Origin: Colletes latitarsis
Taxonomy: Eukaryota; Arthropoda; Insecta; Hymenoptera; Colletidae
Assembly: GCF_051014445.1 (NCBI RefSeq)
Contig: NW_027488388.1
Location: forward strand, 524,019 to 588,018
Direction: 5' to 3'
Length of the DNA stretch: 64,000 nt
Part shown: positions 50,236-62,735 of the stretch, piece by piece
How positions within the stretch are numbered: position 1 is the stretch's first letter
How the letters are laid out: each line of letters opens with the position of its first letter
Notes under the pieces: model-generated
Seen by the model: the letters and a program-made list of their open reading frames with translations, nothing else
Told to the model about the DNA's origin: nothing
Database searches by the model: none
Position numbers and translations under genes: made by a program

Positions 50236-52115
50236 TGTGGGACCACACTGAAACAGTCCATTAAACCTGGTTTCGATCAATATTTTAGAGGATAACGCAA
50301 GTTAGGTCTGGGATAGGTCTGGGATTCGCCCTCATCAGGCTCATACATTCGCATGTTTCTCATACTTGATGGCTAGATCTTGGGTTTTTTCCGGTTTGGG
50401 TCACGTAGTAGTGTGGTACCACACTGAAACAGTCGATTAAACCTGGTTTCGATCAATATTTTTCAGGACAACGCATGTTAGGTCTAGGTTAGGCCGGGGA
50501 TTTTCACTCATCAGACTCATACTTTCGCATTCTTCACATACTTGTTGAACGGATCCTGGGTTTTTACTGGTTTGGATCACGTAGTAATGTGGTACAACAC
50601 TGAAACATTCAATTAAACCTGGTTTCGATCAATATTTTTGGGGATAACGCATGTTAGGTTTGGGTTAGGTCTAGGATTTGCCCCCATCAGGCTCATACTT
50701 TCGCATATTTCTCATACTTCATGGCTGGATCCTGGGCTATTTCTGGATTGGATCACCTAGTAATGTGGTACCACACTGAAACAGTCAATGAAACCTGGTT
50801 TTGATCAATATTTTAGAGAATAATTCTTGTAAGGTCTAGGTTAGGTCTGGGATTTGCTCTCATCAGGCTCATTCTTTCGCATATTTCTCATACTTGATGG
50901 ATAGATCCTGGGCTTTTTCTGGATTGCATCACGTAGTAATGAAGTACAACACTGAAACAGTCAATTAAACCTGGTTTCCATCAATCTTTTAGAGGACAAC
51001 GCATGTTAGGTCTGGGATAGGTCTGGGATTTGCCCTCATCAGGCTCATACTTTCGCGTTTTTCACATACTTGTTGAACAGATCCTGGGTTTTTTCTGGTT
51101 TGCGTCACGTAGTAATGTGGTACCACACTGAAACAGTCAATTAAACCTGGTTTCGATCAATATTTTAGAGGATAACGCAAGTTAGGTCTGGGATAGGTCT
51201 GGGATTTGCCCTCATCAGGCTCATACTTTCGCGTTTTTCACGTACTTGTTGAACTGATCCTGGGTTTTTTCTCGTTTGCATCACGTAGTAAAGTGGTACC
51301 ACACTGAAGCAGTCCATTAAACCTGGTTTGGATCAATATTTTAGAGGATAACGCATGTTAGGTTTGGGTTAGGTCTAGGATTTTCCCTCATCAGGCTCAT
51401 ACTTTCGCATATTTCTCATACTTCATGGCTAGATCCTGGGCTGTTTCTGGATTGTATCACGTAGTAATGCGGTACCACACTGAAACAGTCAATTAAACCT
51501 GGTTTCGATCAATATTTTTGTGGATAACGCATGTTAGGTCTAGGTTAGGCCTGGGATTTTCACTCATCAGACACATGCTTTCGTATTCTTCACATACTTG
51601 TTGAACGGATCCTGGGTTTTTTCTGGTTTGGATCACGTAGCAATGTGGTGCCACACTGAGACAGTCGATTAAACCTGGTTTCGATCAATATTTTTGAGGA
51701 TAACGCATGTTAGGTCTAGGTTAGGCCTGGGATTTTCACTCATCAGACTCATACTTTCGCGTTCTTCACATACTTGTTGAACGGATCCTGGGCTTTTTCT
51801 GGTTTGGATCACGTAGTAATGTGGGACCACACTGAAACAGTCAATTAAACCTGGTCATGATAAATATTTTAGAGGATAACGCATGTTAGGTCTGGGTTAG
51901 GTCGAGGCTTTGCCCTCGTCAGGCTCTTACTTTCGCATGTTTCTCATACTTCATGGCTAGATCCTGGGCTATTTCTGGATTGGACACGTAGTAATGTGGT
52001 ACCACACTGAAACAGTCAATTAAACCTGGTTCCGATCAATATTTTAGAGGATAACGCAAGTTAGGTCTGGGATAGGTCTGGGATTTGCCCTCATCAGGCT
52101 CATACTTTCGCGTTT
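50236..52115 (+). repeat. Tandem segmental duplication S5, copy 2 (plus one monomer)
   Basis: Copy of 48301 to about 50000 with one extra monomer. Its right end runs into segment S8 copy 2 (51849-52600), so the S8 block was already next to this unit when S5 duplicated, or was placed there later. Confidence 0.85.
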
Positions 52116-52600
52116 TTCACATACTTGTTGAACAGATACTGGGTTTTTTCTGGTTTGGGTCATGTAGTAATGTGGTACCACACTGAAACAGTCGATTAAA
52201 CCAGGTTTCGATCAATATTTTTGAGGATAACGCATGTTAGGTCTAGGTTAGGCCTGGGATTTTCACTCATCAGACACATGCTTTCGTATTCTTCACATAC
52301 TTGTTGAACGGATCCTGGGTTTTCTCTGGTTTGGATCACGTAGTAATGTGGGACCACACTGAAACAGTCAATTAAACCTGGTTTCGACCAATATTTTAGA
52401 GAATAATTCATGTTAGTTCTAGGTTAGGTCTGGGATTTGCTCTCATCAGGCTCATTCTTTCGCATATTTCTCATACTTGATGGCTAGTTCCTGGGCTATT
52501 TCTGGATTGCATCACGTTGTAATGAAGTACAACACTGAAACAGTCGATTAAACCTGGTTTCCATCAATATCTTAGAGGACAACGCAAGTTAGGTCTTGGA
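51849..52600 (+). repeat. Four-monomer segment S8, copy 2
   Basis: Partner of 43050-43800 at offset 8799 bp. Minus-strand translations at 43397-43612 and 52196-52411 are identical. This copy has GGCTCTTAC and CGCATGTTTC where copy 1 has GGCTCATAC and CGCATCTTTC. Confidence 0.85.
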
Positions 52601-55600
52601 TAGGTCTGGGATTTGCTCTCATCAGGCTCATTCTTTCGCATTTTTCTCATATTTGATGGCTAGATCCTGGACTTTTTCTGGATTGCACCACGTAGTAATG
52701 TGGTACCACACTGAAACAGTCAATTAAACCTGGTTTCCATCAATATTTTAGAGCTCAACGCAAGTTAGGTCTGGGATAGGTCTGGGATTCGCCCTCATCA
52801 GGCTCATACTTTCGCGTTTTTCACGTACTTGTTGAACTGATCCTGGGTTTTTTCTGGTTTGCATCACGTAGTAAAGTGGTACCACACTGAAGCAGTCCAT
52901 TAAACCTGGTTAGGATCAATATTTTAGAGGATAACGCATGTTAGGTTTGGGTTAGGTCTAGGATTTTCCCTCATCAGGCTCATAATTTCGCATATTTCTC
53001 ATACGTCATGGCTAGATCCTGGGCTGTTTCTGGATTGTATCACGTAGTAATGCGGTACCACACTGAAACAGTCAATTAAACCTGGTTTCGATCAATATTT
53101 TAGAGGATAACGCAAGTTACGTCTGGGATAGGTCTGGGATTTGCCCTCATCAGGCTCATACTTTCGCGTTTTTCACGTACTTGTTGAACTGATCCTGGGT
53201 TTTTTCTGGTTTGGATCACGTAGCAATGTGGTACCACACTGAGACAGTCGATTAAACCTGGTTTCGATCCAGATTTTAGAGGATAACGCAAGTTTGGTCT
53301 GGGATAGGTCTGGGATTTGCCCTCATCAGGCTCATACTTTCGCGTTTTTCACGTACTTGTTGAACTGATCCTGGGTTTTTTCTGGTTTGTATCACGTAGT
53401 AATGTGGGACCACACTGAAACAGTCAATTAAACCTGGTCATGATAAATATTTTAGAGGATAACGCATGTTAGGTCTGGGTTAGGTCTAGGCTTTGCCCTC
53501 GTCAGGCTCATACTTTCGCATGTTTCTCATACTTCATGGCTAGATCCTGGGCTATTTCTGGATTGGACACGTAGTAATGTGGTACCACACTGAAACAGTC
53601 GATTAAACCTGGTTTCGATCAATATTTTAGAGGATAACGCAAGTTTGGTCTGGGATAGGTCTGGGATTTGCCTCATCAGGCTCATACTTTCGCGTTTTTC
53701 ACATACTTGTTGAACAGATCCTGGGTTTTTTCTGGTTTGGGTCACGTAGTAATGTGGTACCACACTGAAACAGTCGATTAGACCAGGTTTCGATCAATAA
53801 TTTTGAGGATAACGCATGTTAGGTCTAGGTTAGGCCTGGGATTTTCACTCATCAGACTCATACTTTCGCGTTCCTCACATGCTTGTTGAACAGATCCTGG
53901 GTTTTTTCTGGTTTGGATCACGTAGTAGTGTGGCACCACACGGAAACAGTCCATCAAACCTGGTTTCGATCAATATTTTTGAGGATAACGCATGTTAGGT
54001 CTAGGTTAGGCCTGGGATTTTCACTCATCAGACACATGCTTTCGTATTCTTCACATACTTGTTGAACGGATCCTGGGTTTTTTCTGGTTTGGATCACGTA
54101 GTAATGTGGGACCACACTGAAACAGTCAATTAAACCTGGTTTCGACCAATATTTTTGAGAATAATTCATGTTAGTTCTAGGTTAGGTCTGGGATTTGCTC
54201 TCATCAGGCTCATTCTTTCGCATATTTCTCATACTTGATGGCTAGATCCTGGGCTATTTCTGGATTGCTTCACGTAGTAATGAAGTGCAACAATGAAACA
54301 GTCAGTTAAACCTGGTTTCCATCAATATCTTAGAGGACAACGCAAGTTAGGTCTGGGATAGGTCTGGGATTTGCCCTCATCAGGCTCATACTTTCGCGTT
54401 TTTCACATACTTGTTGAACAGATCCTGGGTTTTTTCCGGTTTGGGTCACGTAGTAGTGTGGTACCACACTGAAACAGTCAATTAAACCTGGTCATGATAT
54501 CTATTTTAGAGGATAACGCATGTTAGGTCTGGGATAGGTCTGGGATTCGCCCACATCAGGCTCATACTTTCGCATATTTCTCATACTTGATGGCTAGATC
54601 CTGAGCTTTTTCTGGATTGCATCACGTAGTAATGAAGTACAACACTGAAACAGTCAATTAAACCTGGTTTCCATCAATATCATAGAGGACAACGCAAGTT
54701 AGGTCTGGGATAGGTCTGGGATTTGCCCTCATCAGGCTCATACTTTCGCGTTTTTCACATACTTGTTGAACAGATCCTGGGTTTTTTCCGGTTTGGGTCA
54801 CGTAGTAGTGTGGTACCACACTGAAACAGTCGATTAAACCTGGTTTCGATCAATAGTTTTGAGGATAACGCATGTTAGGTCTAGGTTAGGCCGGGGATTT
54901 TCACTCATCAGACTCATACTTTCGCATTCTTCACATACTTGTTGAACGGATCCTGGGTTTTTTCTGGTTTGGATCACGTAGTAATGTGGGACCACACTGA
55001 AACAATCTATTAAACCTGGTATTGATAAATATTTTAGAGGATAACGCATGTTAGGTCTGGGATAGGTCTGGGATTTGCCCTCATCAGACTCATACTTTCG
55101 CACACTCCACATACTCGTTGAACAGATCCTGGGTTATTTTCTGGTTTGGATCACATAGTAATGTGGTACCACACTGAAACAGTCGATTAAACCAGGTTTC
55201 GATCAATATTTTTGAGGATAACGCATGTTAGGTCTAGGTTAGGCCGGGGATTTTCACTCATCAGACTCATACGTTCGCATTCTTCACATACTTTTTGAAC
55301 GGATCCTGGGATTTTTCTGGTTTGGATCACGTAGTAATGTGGGACCACACTGAAACAATCAATTAAACCTGGTCATGATAAATATTTTAGAGGATAACGC
55401 ATGATAGGTCTGGGTTAGGTCTAGGATTTGCCCTCGTCAGACTCACACTTTCGCGTTTTTCACATACTTCTTGAACAGATCCTGGGGTTTTTCTGGTTTG
55501 GGTCACGTAGTACTGTGGTACCACACTGAAATAGTCGATTAAACCAGGTTTCGATCAATATTTTTGAAGATAACGCATGTTAGGTCTAGGTTAGGCCTGG

Positions 55601-58600
55601 GATTTTCACTCATCAGACACATACTTTCGCATTCTTCACATACTTGTTGAACGGATCCTGGGTTTTTTCTGGTTTGGATCACGTAGTAATGTGGGACCAC
55701 ACTGAAGCAGTCAATTACTCCTGGTTTCGATCAATGTTTTGGAGAATATTTCATGTTAGGTCTAGGTTAGGTCTGGGATTTGCTCTCATCAGGCTCATTC
55801 TTTCGCATATTTCTCATTCTTGATGGCTAGATGCTGGGCTTTTTCTGGATTGCATCACGTAGTAATGAAGTACAACACTGAAACTGTAAATTATACCTGG
55901 TTTACATCAATATTTTAGAGGACAACGCATGTCAGGTCTAGGTTAGGCCTGGGGTTTGCCCTCATCAGGGTCATACTTTCGCAGTTTTAACATACATGTT
56001 GGCCTGATCGAGGGTTATTTCTGCTTTGGATCGCGTAGTGAAGTGGTACCACACTGAAGCAGTCCATTAAACCTGGTTTGGATCAATATTTTAGAGGATA
56101 ACGCATGTTAGGCTTGGGTTAGGTCTGGGATTTGCCCTCATCAGGCTCATACTTTCGCATATTTCTCATACTTCATGACAAGATCCTGGGCTGTTTCTGG
56201 ATTGTATCACGTAGTAATGTGGTACCACGCTGAAACAGTCAATTAAAACTGGTTTCGATCAATATTTTAGACGATAACGCAAGTTAGGTCTGGGATAGGT
56301 CTGGGATTCGCCCTCATCAGGCTCATACTTTCGCGTTTTTCACATACTTGTTGAACTGATCCTGGGTTTTTTCTGGTTTGGATCACGTAGCAATGTGGTA
56401 CCACACTGAAACAGTCGATTAAACCTGGTTTCGATCAATATTTTAGAGGATAACGCAAGTTTGGTCTGGGATAGGTCTGTGATTTGCCCTCATCAGGCTC
56501 ATACTTTCGCGTTTTTCACATACTTGTTGAACAGATCCTGGGTTTTTTCTGGTTTGGATCACGTAGTAATGTGGGACCACACTGAAACAATCAATTAAAC
56601 CTGGTCATGATATATATTTTAGAGAATAATTCATGTTAGGTCTAGGTTAGGTCTGGGATTTGCTCTCATCAGGCTCATTCTTTCGCATATCTCTCACACT
56701 TGAGGGCTAGATCCTGGGCTTTTTCTGGATTGCATCACGTAGTAATGAAGTACAACACTGAAACAGTCAATTAAACCTGGTTTCCATCAATATCTTAGAG
56801 GACAACGCAAGTTAGGTCTGGGATAGGTCTGGGATTTGTTCTCATCGGGCTCATACTTTCGCGTTTTTCACATACTTGTTGAACAGATCCTGGGTTTTTC
56901 TGGTTTGGATCACGTAGTAATGTGGGACCACACTGAAACAATCAATTAAACCTGGTCATGATAAATATTTTAGAGGATAACGCATGTTAGGTCTAGGTTA
57001 GGTCTGGGATTTTCACTCATCAGACTCATACTTTCGCATTCTTCACCTACTTTTTGAGCGGATCCTGGGTTTTTTTCTGGATTGGATCACGTAGTAATGT
57101 GGGACCACACTGAAACAATCAATTAAACCTGGTTTCGATCAATATTTTAGAGGATAACGCAAGTTAGGTCTGGGATAGGTCTGGGATTCGCCCTCATCAG
57201 GCTCATACTTTCGCGTTTTTCACATACTTGTTGACCTGATCCTGGGTTTTTTCTGGTTTGGATCACGTAGTAATGTGGTACCACACTGAAACAGTCGATT
57301 AAACCCGGTTTCGATCAATATTTTAGAGGATAATCCAAGTTAAGTCTGGGATAGGTCTGGGATTTGCTCTCATCAGGCACATTCTTTCGCATATTTCTCA
57401 TACTTGATGGCTAGATCCTGGGCTTTTTCTGGATTGCATCACGTAGTAATGAAGTACAACACTGAAACAGTCAATTAAACCTGGTTTGCATCAATATCTT
57501 AGAGGACAACGCAAGTTAGGTCTGGGATAGGTCTGGGATTTGCCCTCATCAGGGTCATACTTTCGCAGTTCTAACATACATGTTGACCTGATCGAGTGTT
57601 TTTTCTGCTTTGGATCACGTAGTAAAGTGGTACCACACTGAAACAGTCCATTAAACCTGGTTTGGATCAATATTTTTGAGGATAACGCAAGTTTGGTCTG
57701 GGATAGGTCTGGGATTTGCCCTCATCAGGCTCATACTTTCGCGTTTTTCACATACTTGTTGCACAGGTCCTGTTTTTTTCTGGTTTGGATCACGTAGTAA
57801 AGTGGTACCACACTGAAACAGTCCATTAAACCTGGTTTGGATCAATATTTTAGAGGACAACGCATGTTAGGTCTAGGTTAGCCCTGGGATTTTCACTCAT
57901 CAGACTCATACTTTAGCATTCTTCACATACTTGTTGAACAGATACAGGGTTTTTTATGGTTTGGTTCACGTAGTAATGTGGTACCACACTGAAACAGTCG
58001 ATTAAACCTGGTCTTGATAAATATTTTAGAGGATAACGCATGTTAGGTCTAGGTTAGGCCTGGGATTTTCACGCATCAGACTCATACTTTCGCATTCTTC
58101 ACATACTTGTTGAACGGATCCTGGGTTTTTTCTGGTTTGGATCACGTAGTAATGTGGTACCACACTGAAACAGTCAATTAAACCTGGTTTTGATGAATAT
58201 TTTAGAGAATAATTCATGTTAGGTCTAGGTTAGGTCTGGGATTTGCTCTCATCAGGCTCATTCTTTCGCATATTTCTCATACTAGATGGCTAGTTCCTGG
58301 GCTTTTTCTGGATTGCATCACATAGTAATGCAGTACAACACTGAAACACTCAATTAAACCTGGTTTCGATCAATATTATTGAGGATAACGCATGTTAGGT
58401 CTAGGTTAGGCCTGGGATTTTCACTCATCAGACTCATACTTTCGCATTCTTCACATACTTGTTGAACGGATCTTGGGTTTTTTCTGGTGTGAATCACGTA
58501 GTAATGTGGTACCACACTGAAACAATCAATTAAACCTGATCTTGATAAATATTTTAGAGGATAACGCATGTTAGGTCTGGGTTAGGTCTAGGATTTGTCC

Positions 58601-58750
58601 TCATCAGGCTCATACATTCGCATATTTCTCATTCTTCATGGCTAGATCCTGGGCTGTTTCTGGATTGTATCACGTAGTAATGTGGGACCACACTGAAACA
58701 ATCAATTAAACCTGGTCATGATAAATATTTTAGAGGATAACGCATGTTAG
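52600..58750 (+). repeat. Mosaic satellite segment
   Basis: About 35 monomers in which A, B, C, D and E types alternate with no long duplication that I could see by eye. CATGATATATATTTTAG near 56605 and CATGATATCTATTTTAG near 54492 are private variants. No gene, insertion or orientation switch is seen. Confidence 0.75.
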
Positions 58751-60125
58751 GTCTGGGTTAGGTCTGGGATTTGCTCTCATCAGTGTCATACTGTCGCAGT
58801 TTTAACTTACTTGTTGAACGGATCCTGGGTTTTTTCTGGTTTGGATCACGTAGTAATGTGGTACCACACTGAAACAGTCAATTACACCTGGTTTTCATCA
58901 ATATTTTAGAGGACAACGCATGTCAGGTCTAGGTTAGGTCTGGGATTTGCTCTCATCAGTGTCATACTGTCGCAGTTTTAACTTACTTGTTGAACGGATC
59001 CTGGGTTTTTTCTGGTTTGGATCACGTAGTAATGTGGGACCACACTGTAACAGTCAATTAAACCTGGTTTCGATCAATATTTTAGGGAATAATTCATGTT
59101 AGGTCTAGGTTAGGTCTAGGATTTGCTCTCATCAGGCTCATTCTTTCGCATATTTCTCATACTTGATGGCTATATCCTGGGCTTTTTCTGGATTGTATCA
59201 CGTAGTAATGAAGTACAACACTGAAACAGTCAATTAAACCTGGTTTCCATCAATATCTTAGAGGACAACGCAAGTTAGGTCTGGGATAGGTCTGGGATTT
59301 GCCCTCATCAGGCTCATTGTTTCGCGTTTTTCACATACTTGTTGAACAGATCCTGGGTTTTTTCTGGTTTGTATCACGTAGTAGTGTGGTACCACACTGA
59401 AACTGTCCATTAAACCTGGTTTCCATCAATATTTTAGAGGATAACGCATGTTAGGTCTAGGTTAGCCCTGGGATTTTCACTCATCAGACTCATACTTTCG
59501 CATTCTTCACATACTTGTTGAACTGATCCTGGGTTTTTTCTGGTTTGGATCACGTAGTAATGTGGTACCACACTGAAAGAGTCGATTAAACCTGGTTTAG
59601 ATCAGTATTTTAGAGGATAACGCAAGTTAGGTCTGGGATAGGTCTGGGATTTGACCTCATCAGACTCATACTTTCGCACACTACACATACTCGTTGAACA
59701 GATCCTGGCTTATTTTCTGGTTTGGATCACATAGTAATGTGGTACCACATTGTAACAGTCGATTAAACCAGGTTTCGATCAATATTTTAGAGTATAACTC
59801 ATGTTAGGTCTAGGGTTGGCCTGGGATTTTCATTTATCAGACTCATACTTTCGCATTCTTCACATACTTGTTGAACGGATTCTGGGTTTTTTCTGGTTTG
59901 GATCACGTAGTAATGTGGGACCACACTGAAACAGTCAATTAAACCTGGTTTGGATAAATATTTTAGAGGATAACGCATCTTAGGTCTGGGTTAGGTCTAA
60001 GATTTGCCCTCATCAGGCTCACAGTTTCGCGTTTTTCACATACTTGTTGAACAGATCCTGGGTTCTTTCTGGTTTGGATCACGTAGTAATGTGGTACGAC
60101 ACTGAAACGGTCGATGAAACCTGGT
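58750..60125 (+). repeat. Segmental duplication S6, copy 1
   Basis: From about 58860 this block matches about 62735-64000 at a constant 3875 bp (22 monomers). Shared rare features are CAGTCAATTACACCTGG (58875 and 62750), GTGTAACAGTC or ATTGTAACAGTC variants, CACACTACACATACTCG, CATTTATCAGACTC, GCATCTTAGG and GGTACGACACTGAAACGG. The partner copy runs off the window end, so the full unit length is not visible. Confidence 0.9.
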
Positions 60126-62735
60126 TTCGATCAATATTTTAGAGGATAACGCATGTTAGGTCTAGGTCAGCCCTGGGATTTTCACTCATCAGACTCATAC
60201 TTTCGCATTCTTCACATACTTGTTGAACGGATCCTGGGTTTTTTCTGGTTTGGATCAAGTAGTAATGTGGGACCACACTGTAACAGTCAATTAAACCTGG
60301 TTTCGATCAATATTTTAGGGAATAATTCATGTTAGGTCTAGGTTAGGTCTGGGATTTGCTCTCATCAGGCTCATTCTGTCGCATATTTCTCATATTTGAT
60401 GGCTAGATCCTGGGCTTTCTCTGGATTGCATCACGTAGTAATGAAGTACAACACTGAAACAGTCAATCAAACCTGGTTTCCATCAATATTTTAGAGGACA
60501 TCGCATGTTAGGTCTAGGTTAGGCCTGGGATTTGCCCTCATCAGCGTCATACTTTCGCAGTTTTAACATACTTGTTGAACGGATCCTGGGTTTTTTCTGG
60601 TTTGGTTCAGGTAGTAATGTGGTACCACACTGAAACATTCAATTAAACCTGATCTTGATAAATATTTTAGAGGATAACGCATGTTAGGTTTGGGTTGAGT
60701 CTAGGATTTGCCCTCATCAGGCTCATACTTTCGCATATTTCTCTTACTTCATGGCTAGATCCTGGGCTGTTTCTGGATTGTATCACGTAGTAATGTGGTT
60801 CCACGCTGAAACAGTCAATTAAACCTGTTTTCGATCAATATTTTAGAGGATAACGCAAGTTAGGTGTGGCATAGCTCTGGGATTCGCCCTCATCAGGCTC
60901 ATACTTTCGCATTCTTCACATACTTGTTGAACGGATCCTGGGTTTTTTCTGGTTTGGATCACGTAGTAATGTGGGACCACACTGAAACAATCAATTAAAC
61001 CTGGTCTTGATAAATATTTTAGAGGATAACGCATGTTAGGTCTGGGATAGGTCTGGGATTTGCCCACATCAGACTCATACTTTCGCACACTTCACATACT
61101 CGTTGAACAGATCCTGGGTTATTTTCTGGTTTGGATCACATAGTAATGTGGTACCACACTGAAACAGTCGATTAAACCTGGTTTCGATCAATATATTTGA
61201 GAATAATTCATGTTAGGTCTAGGTTAGGTCTGGGATTTGCTCTCATCGGGCTCATTCTTTCGCATATTTCTCATACTTGATGGCTAGATCCTGGGCTTTT
61301 TCTGGATTGCATCACGTAGTAATGAAGTACAACACTGAAACAGTCAATTAAACCTGGTTTCCATCAATATCTTAGAGGACAACGCAAGTTAGGTCTGGGA
61401 TAGGTCTGGGATTTGCCCACATCAGGCTCATACTTTCGCGTTTTTCACATACTTGTTGAACAGATCCTGGGTTATTTTCTGGTTTGGATCACATAGTAAT
61501 GTGGTACCACACTGAAACAGTCGATTAAACCAGGTTTCGATCAATATTTTTGAGGATAACGCATGTTAGGTCTAGGTTAGGCCTGGGATTTTCACTTATC
61601 AGTCTCATACTTTCGCATTCTTCTCATACTTGTTGAACGGATCCTGGGTTTTTTCTGGTTTGGATCACGTAGTAATATGGTACCACGCTGAAACAGTCAA
61701 TTAAACCTGGTTTTGATCAATATTTTAGAGAATAATTCATGTTAGGTCTAGGTTAGGTCTGGGATTTGCTCTCATCAGGCTCATTCTTTCGCATATTTCT
61801 CATACTTGATGGCTAGATCCTGGGCTTTTTCTGGATTGCATCACGTAGTAATGAAGTACATCACTGAAACAGTCAATTAAACCTGGTTTCCATCAATATC
61901 TTAGAGGACAACGCAAGTTAGGTCTGGGATAGGTCTGGGATTTGCCCTCATCAGGGTCATACTTTCGCAGTTTTAACGTACATGTTGACCTGATCGAGGG
62001 TTTTTTCTGCTTTGGATCACGTAGTAGTGTGGTACCACACTGAAACAGTCCATTAAACATGGTTTGGATCAACATTTTAGAGGATAACGCATGTTAGGTC
62101 TGGGTTAGGTCTAGGATTTGCCCTCATCAGGCTCATACTTTCGCATATTTCTCATACTTCATGGCTGGATCCTGGGCTATTTCTGGATTGGTTCACGTAG
62201 TAATGTGGTACCACACTGAAAGAGTCAATTAAACCTGGTTTTGATGAATATTTTAGAGAATAATTCATGTTAGGTCTAGGTTTGGCATGGGATTTGCTCT
62301 CATCAGGCTCATTCTTTCGCATATTTCTCATACTTGATGGCTAGATCCTGGGCTTTCTCTGGATTGCATCACGTAGTAATGAAGTACAACACTGAAACAG
62401 TCAATTAAACCTGGTTTCCATCAATATTTTAGAGGACAACGCATGTTAGGTCTAGGTTAGGCCTGGGATTTGCTCTCATCAGGGTCATACTTTCGAAGTT
62501 TTAACATACATATTGGTCTGATCGAGGGTTTTTTCTGCTTTGGATCACGTAGTAAAGTGGTACCACACTGAAACAGTCCATTAAACCTGGTCTTGATAAA
62601 TATTTTAGAGGATATCGCATGTTAGGTCTGGGTTAGGTCTAGGATTTGCCCTCATCAGGCTCCTACTTTCGCAATTTTCTCATACTTCATGGCTGGATCC
62701 TGGGCTATTTCCGGATTGGATCACATAGTAATGTG
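60125..62735 (+). repeat. Satellite segment between the two S6 copies
   Basis: About 15 monomers with the clearest A-B-C succession in the window: B at about 61197, C at about 61373, A at about 61549, B at about 61725, then a C/E chimera at about 61901. If S6 is a 22-monomer tandem unit, this stretch is the remainder of its first copy. Confidence 0.75.

Noticed and set aside
6033..62075. Dozens of minus-strand open frames of 60-92 codons encoding near-identical peptides (SVVPHYYVIQTRKNPGSVQQV-like)
   Set aside because: They are the satellite read on its reverse strand. The period is 176 bp (not a multiple of 3), so the frame breaks after about one monomer. Start and stop positions depend on single substitutions, and no flanking gene signals exist. 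The three short plus-strand frames (42095, 53883, 60153) are rejected for the same reason.
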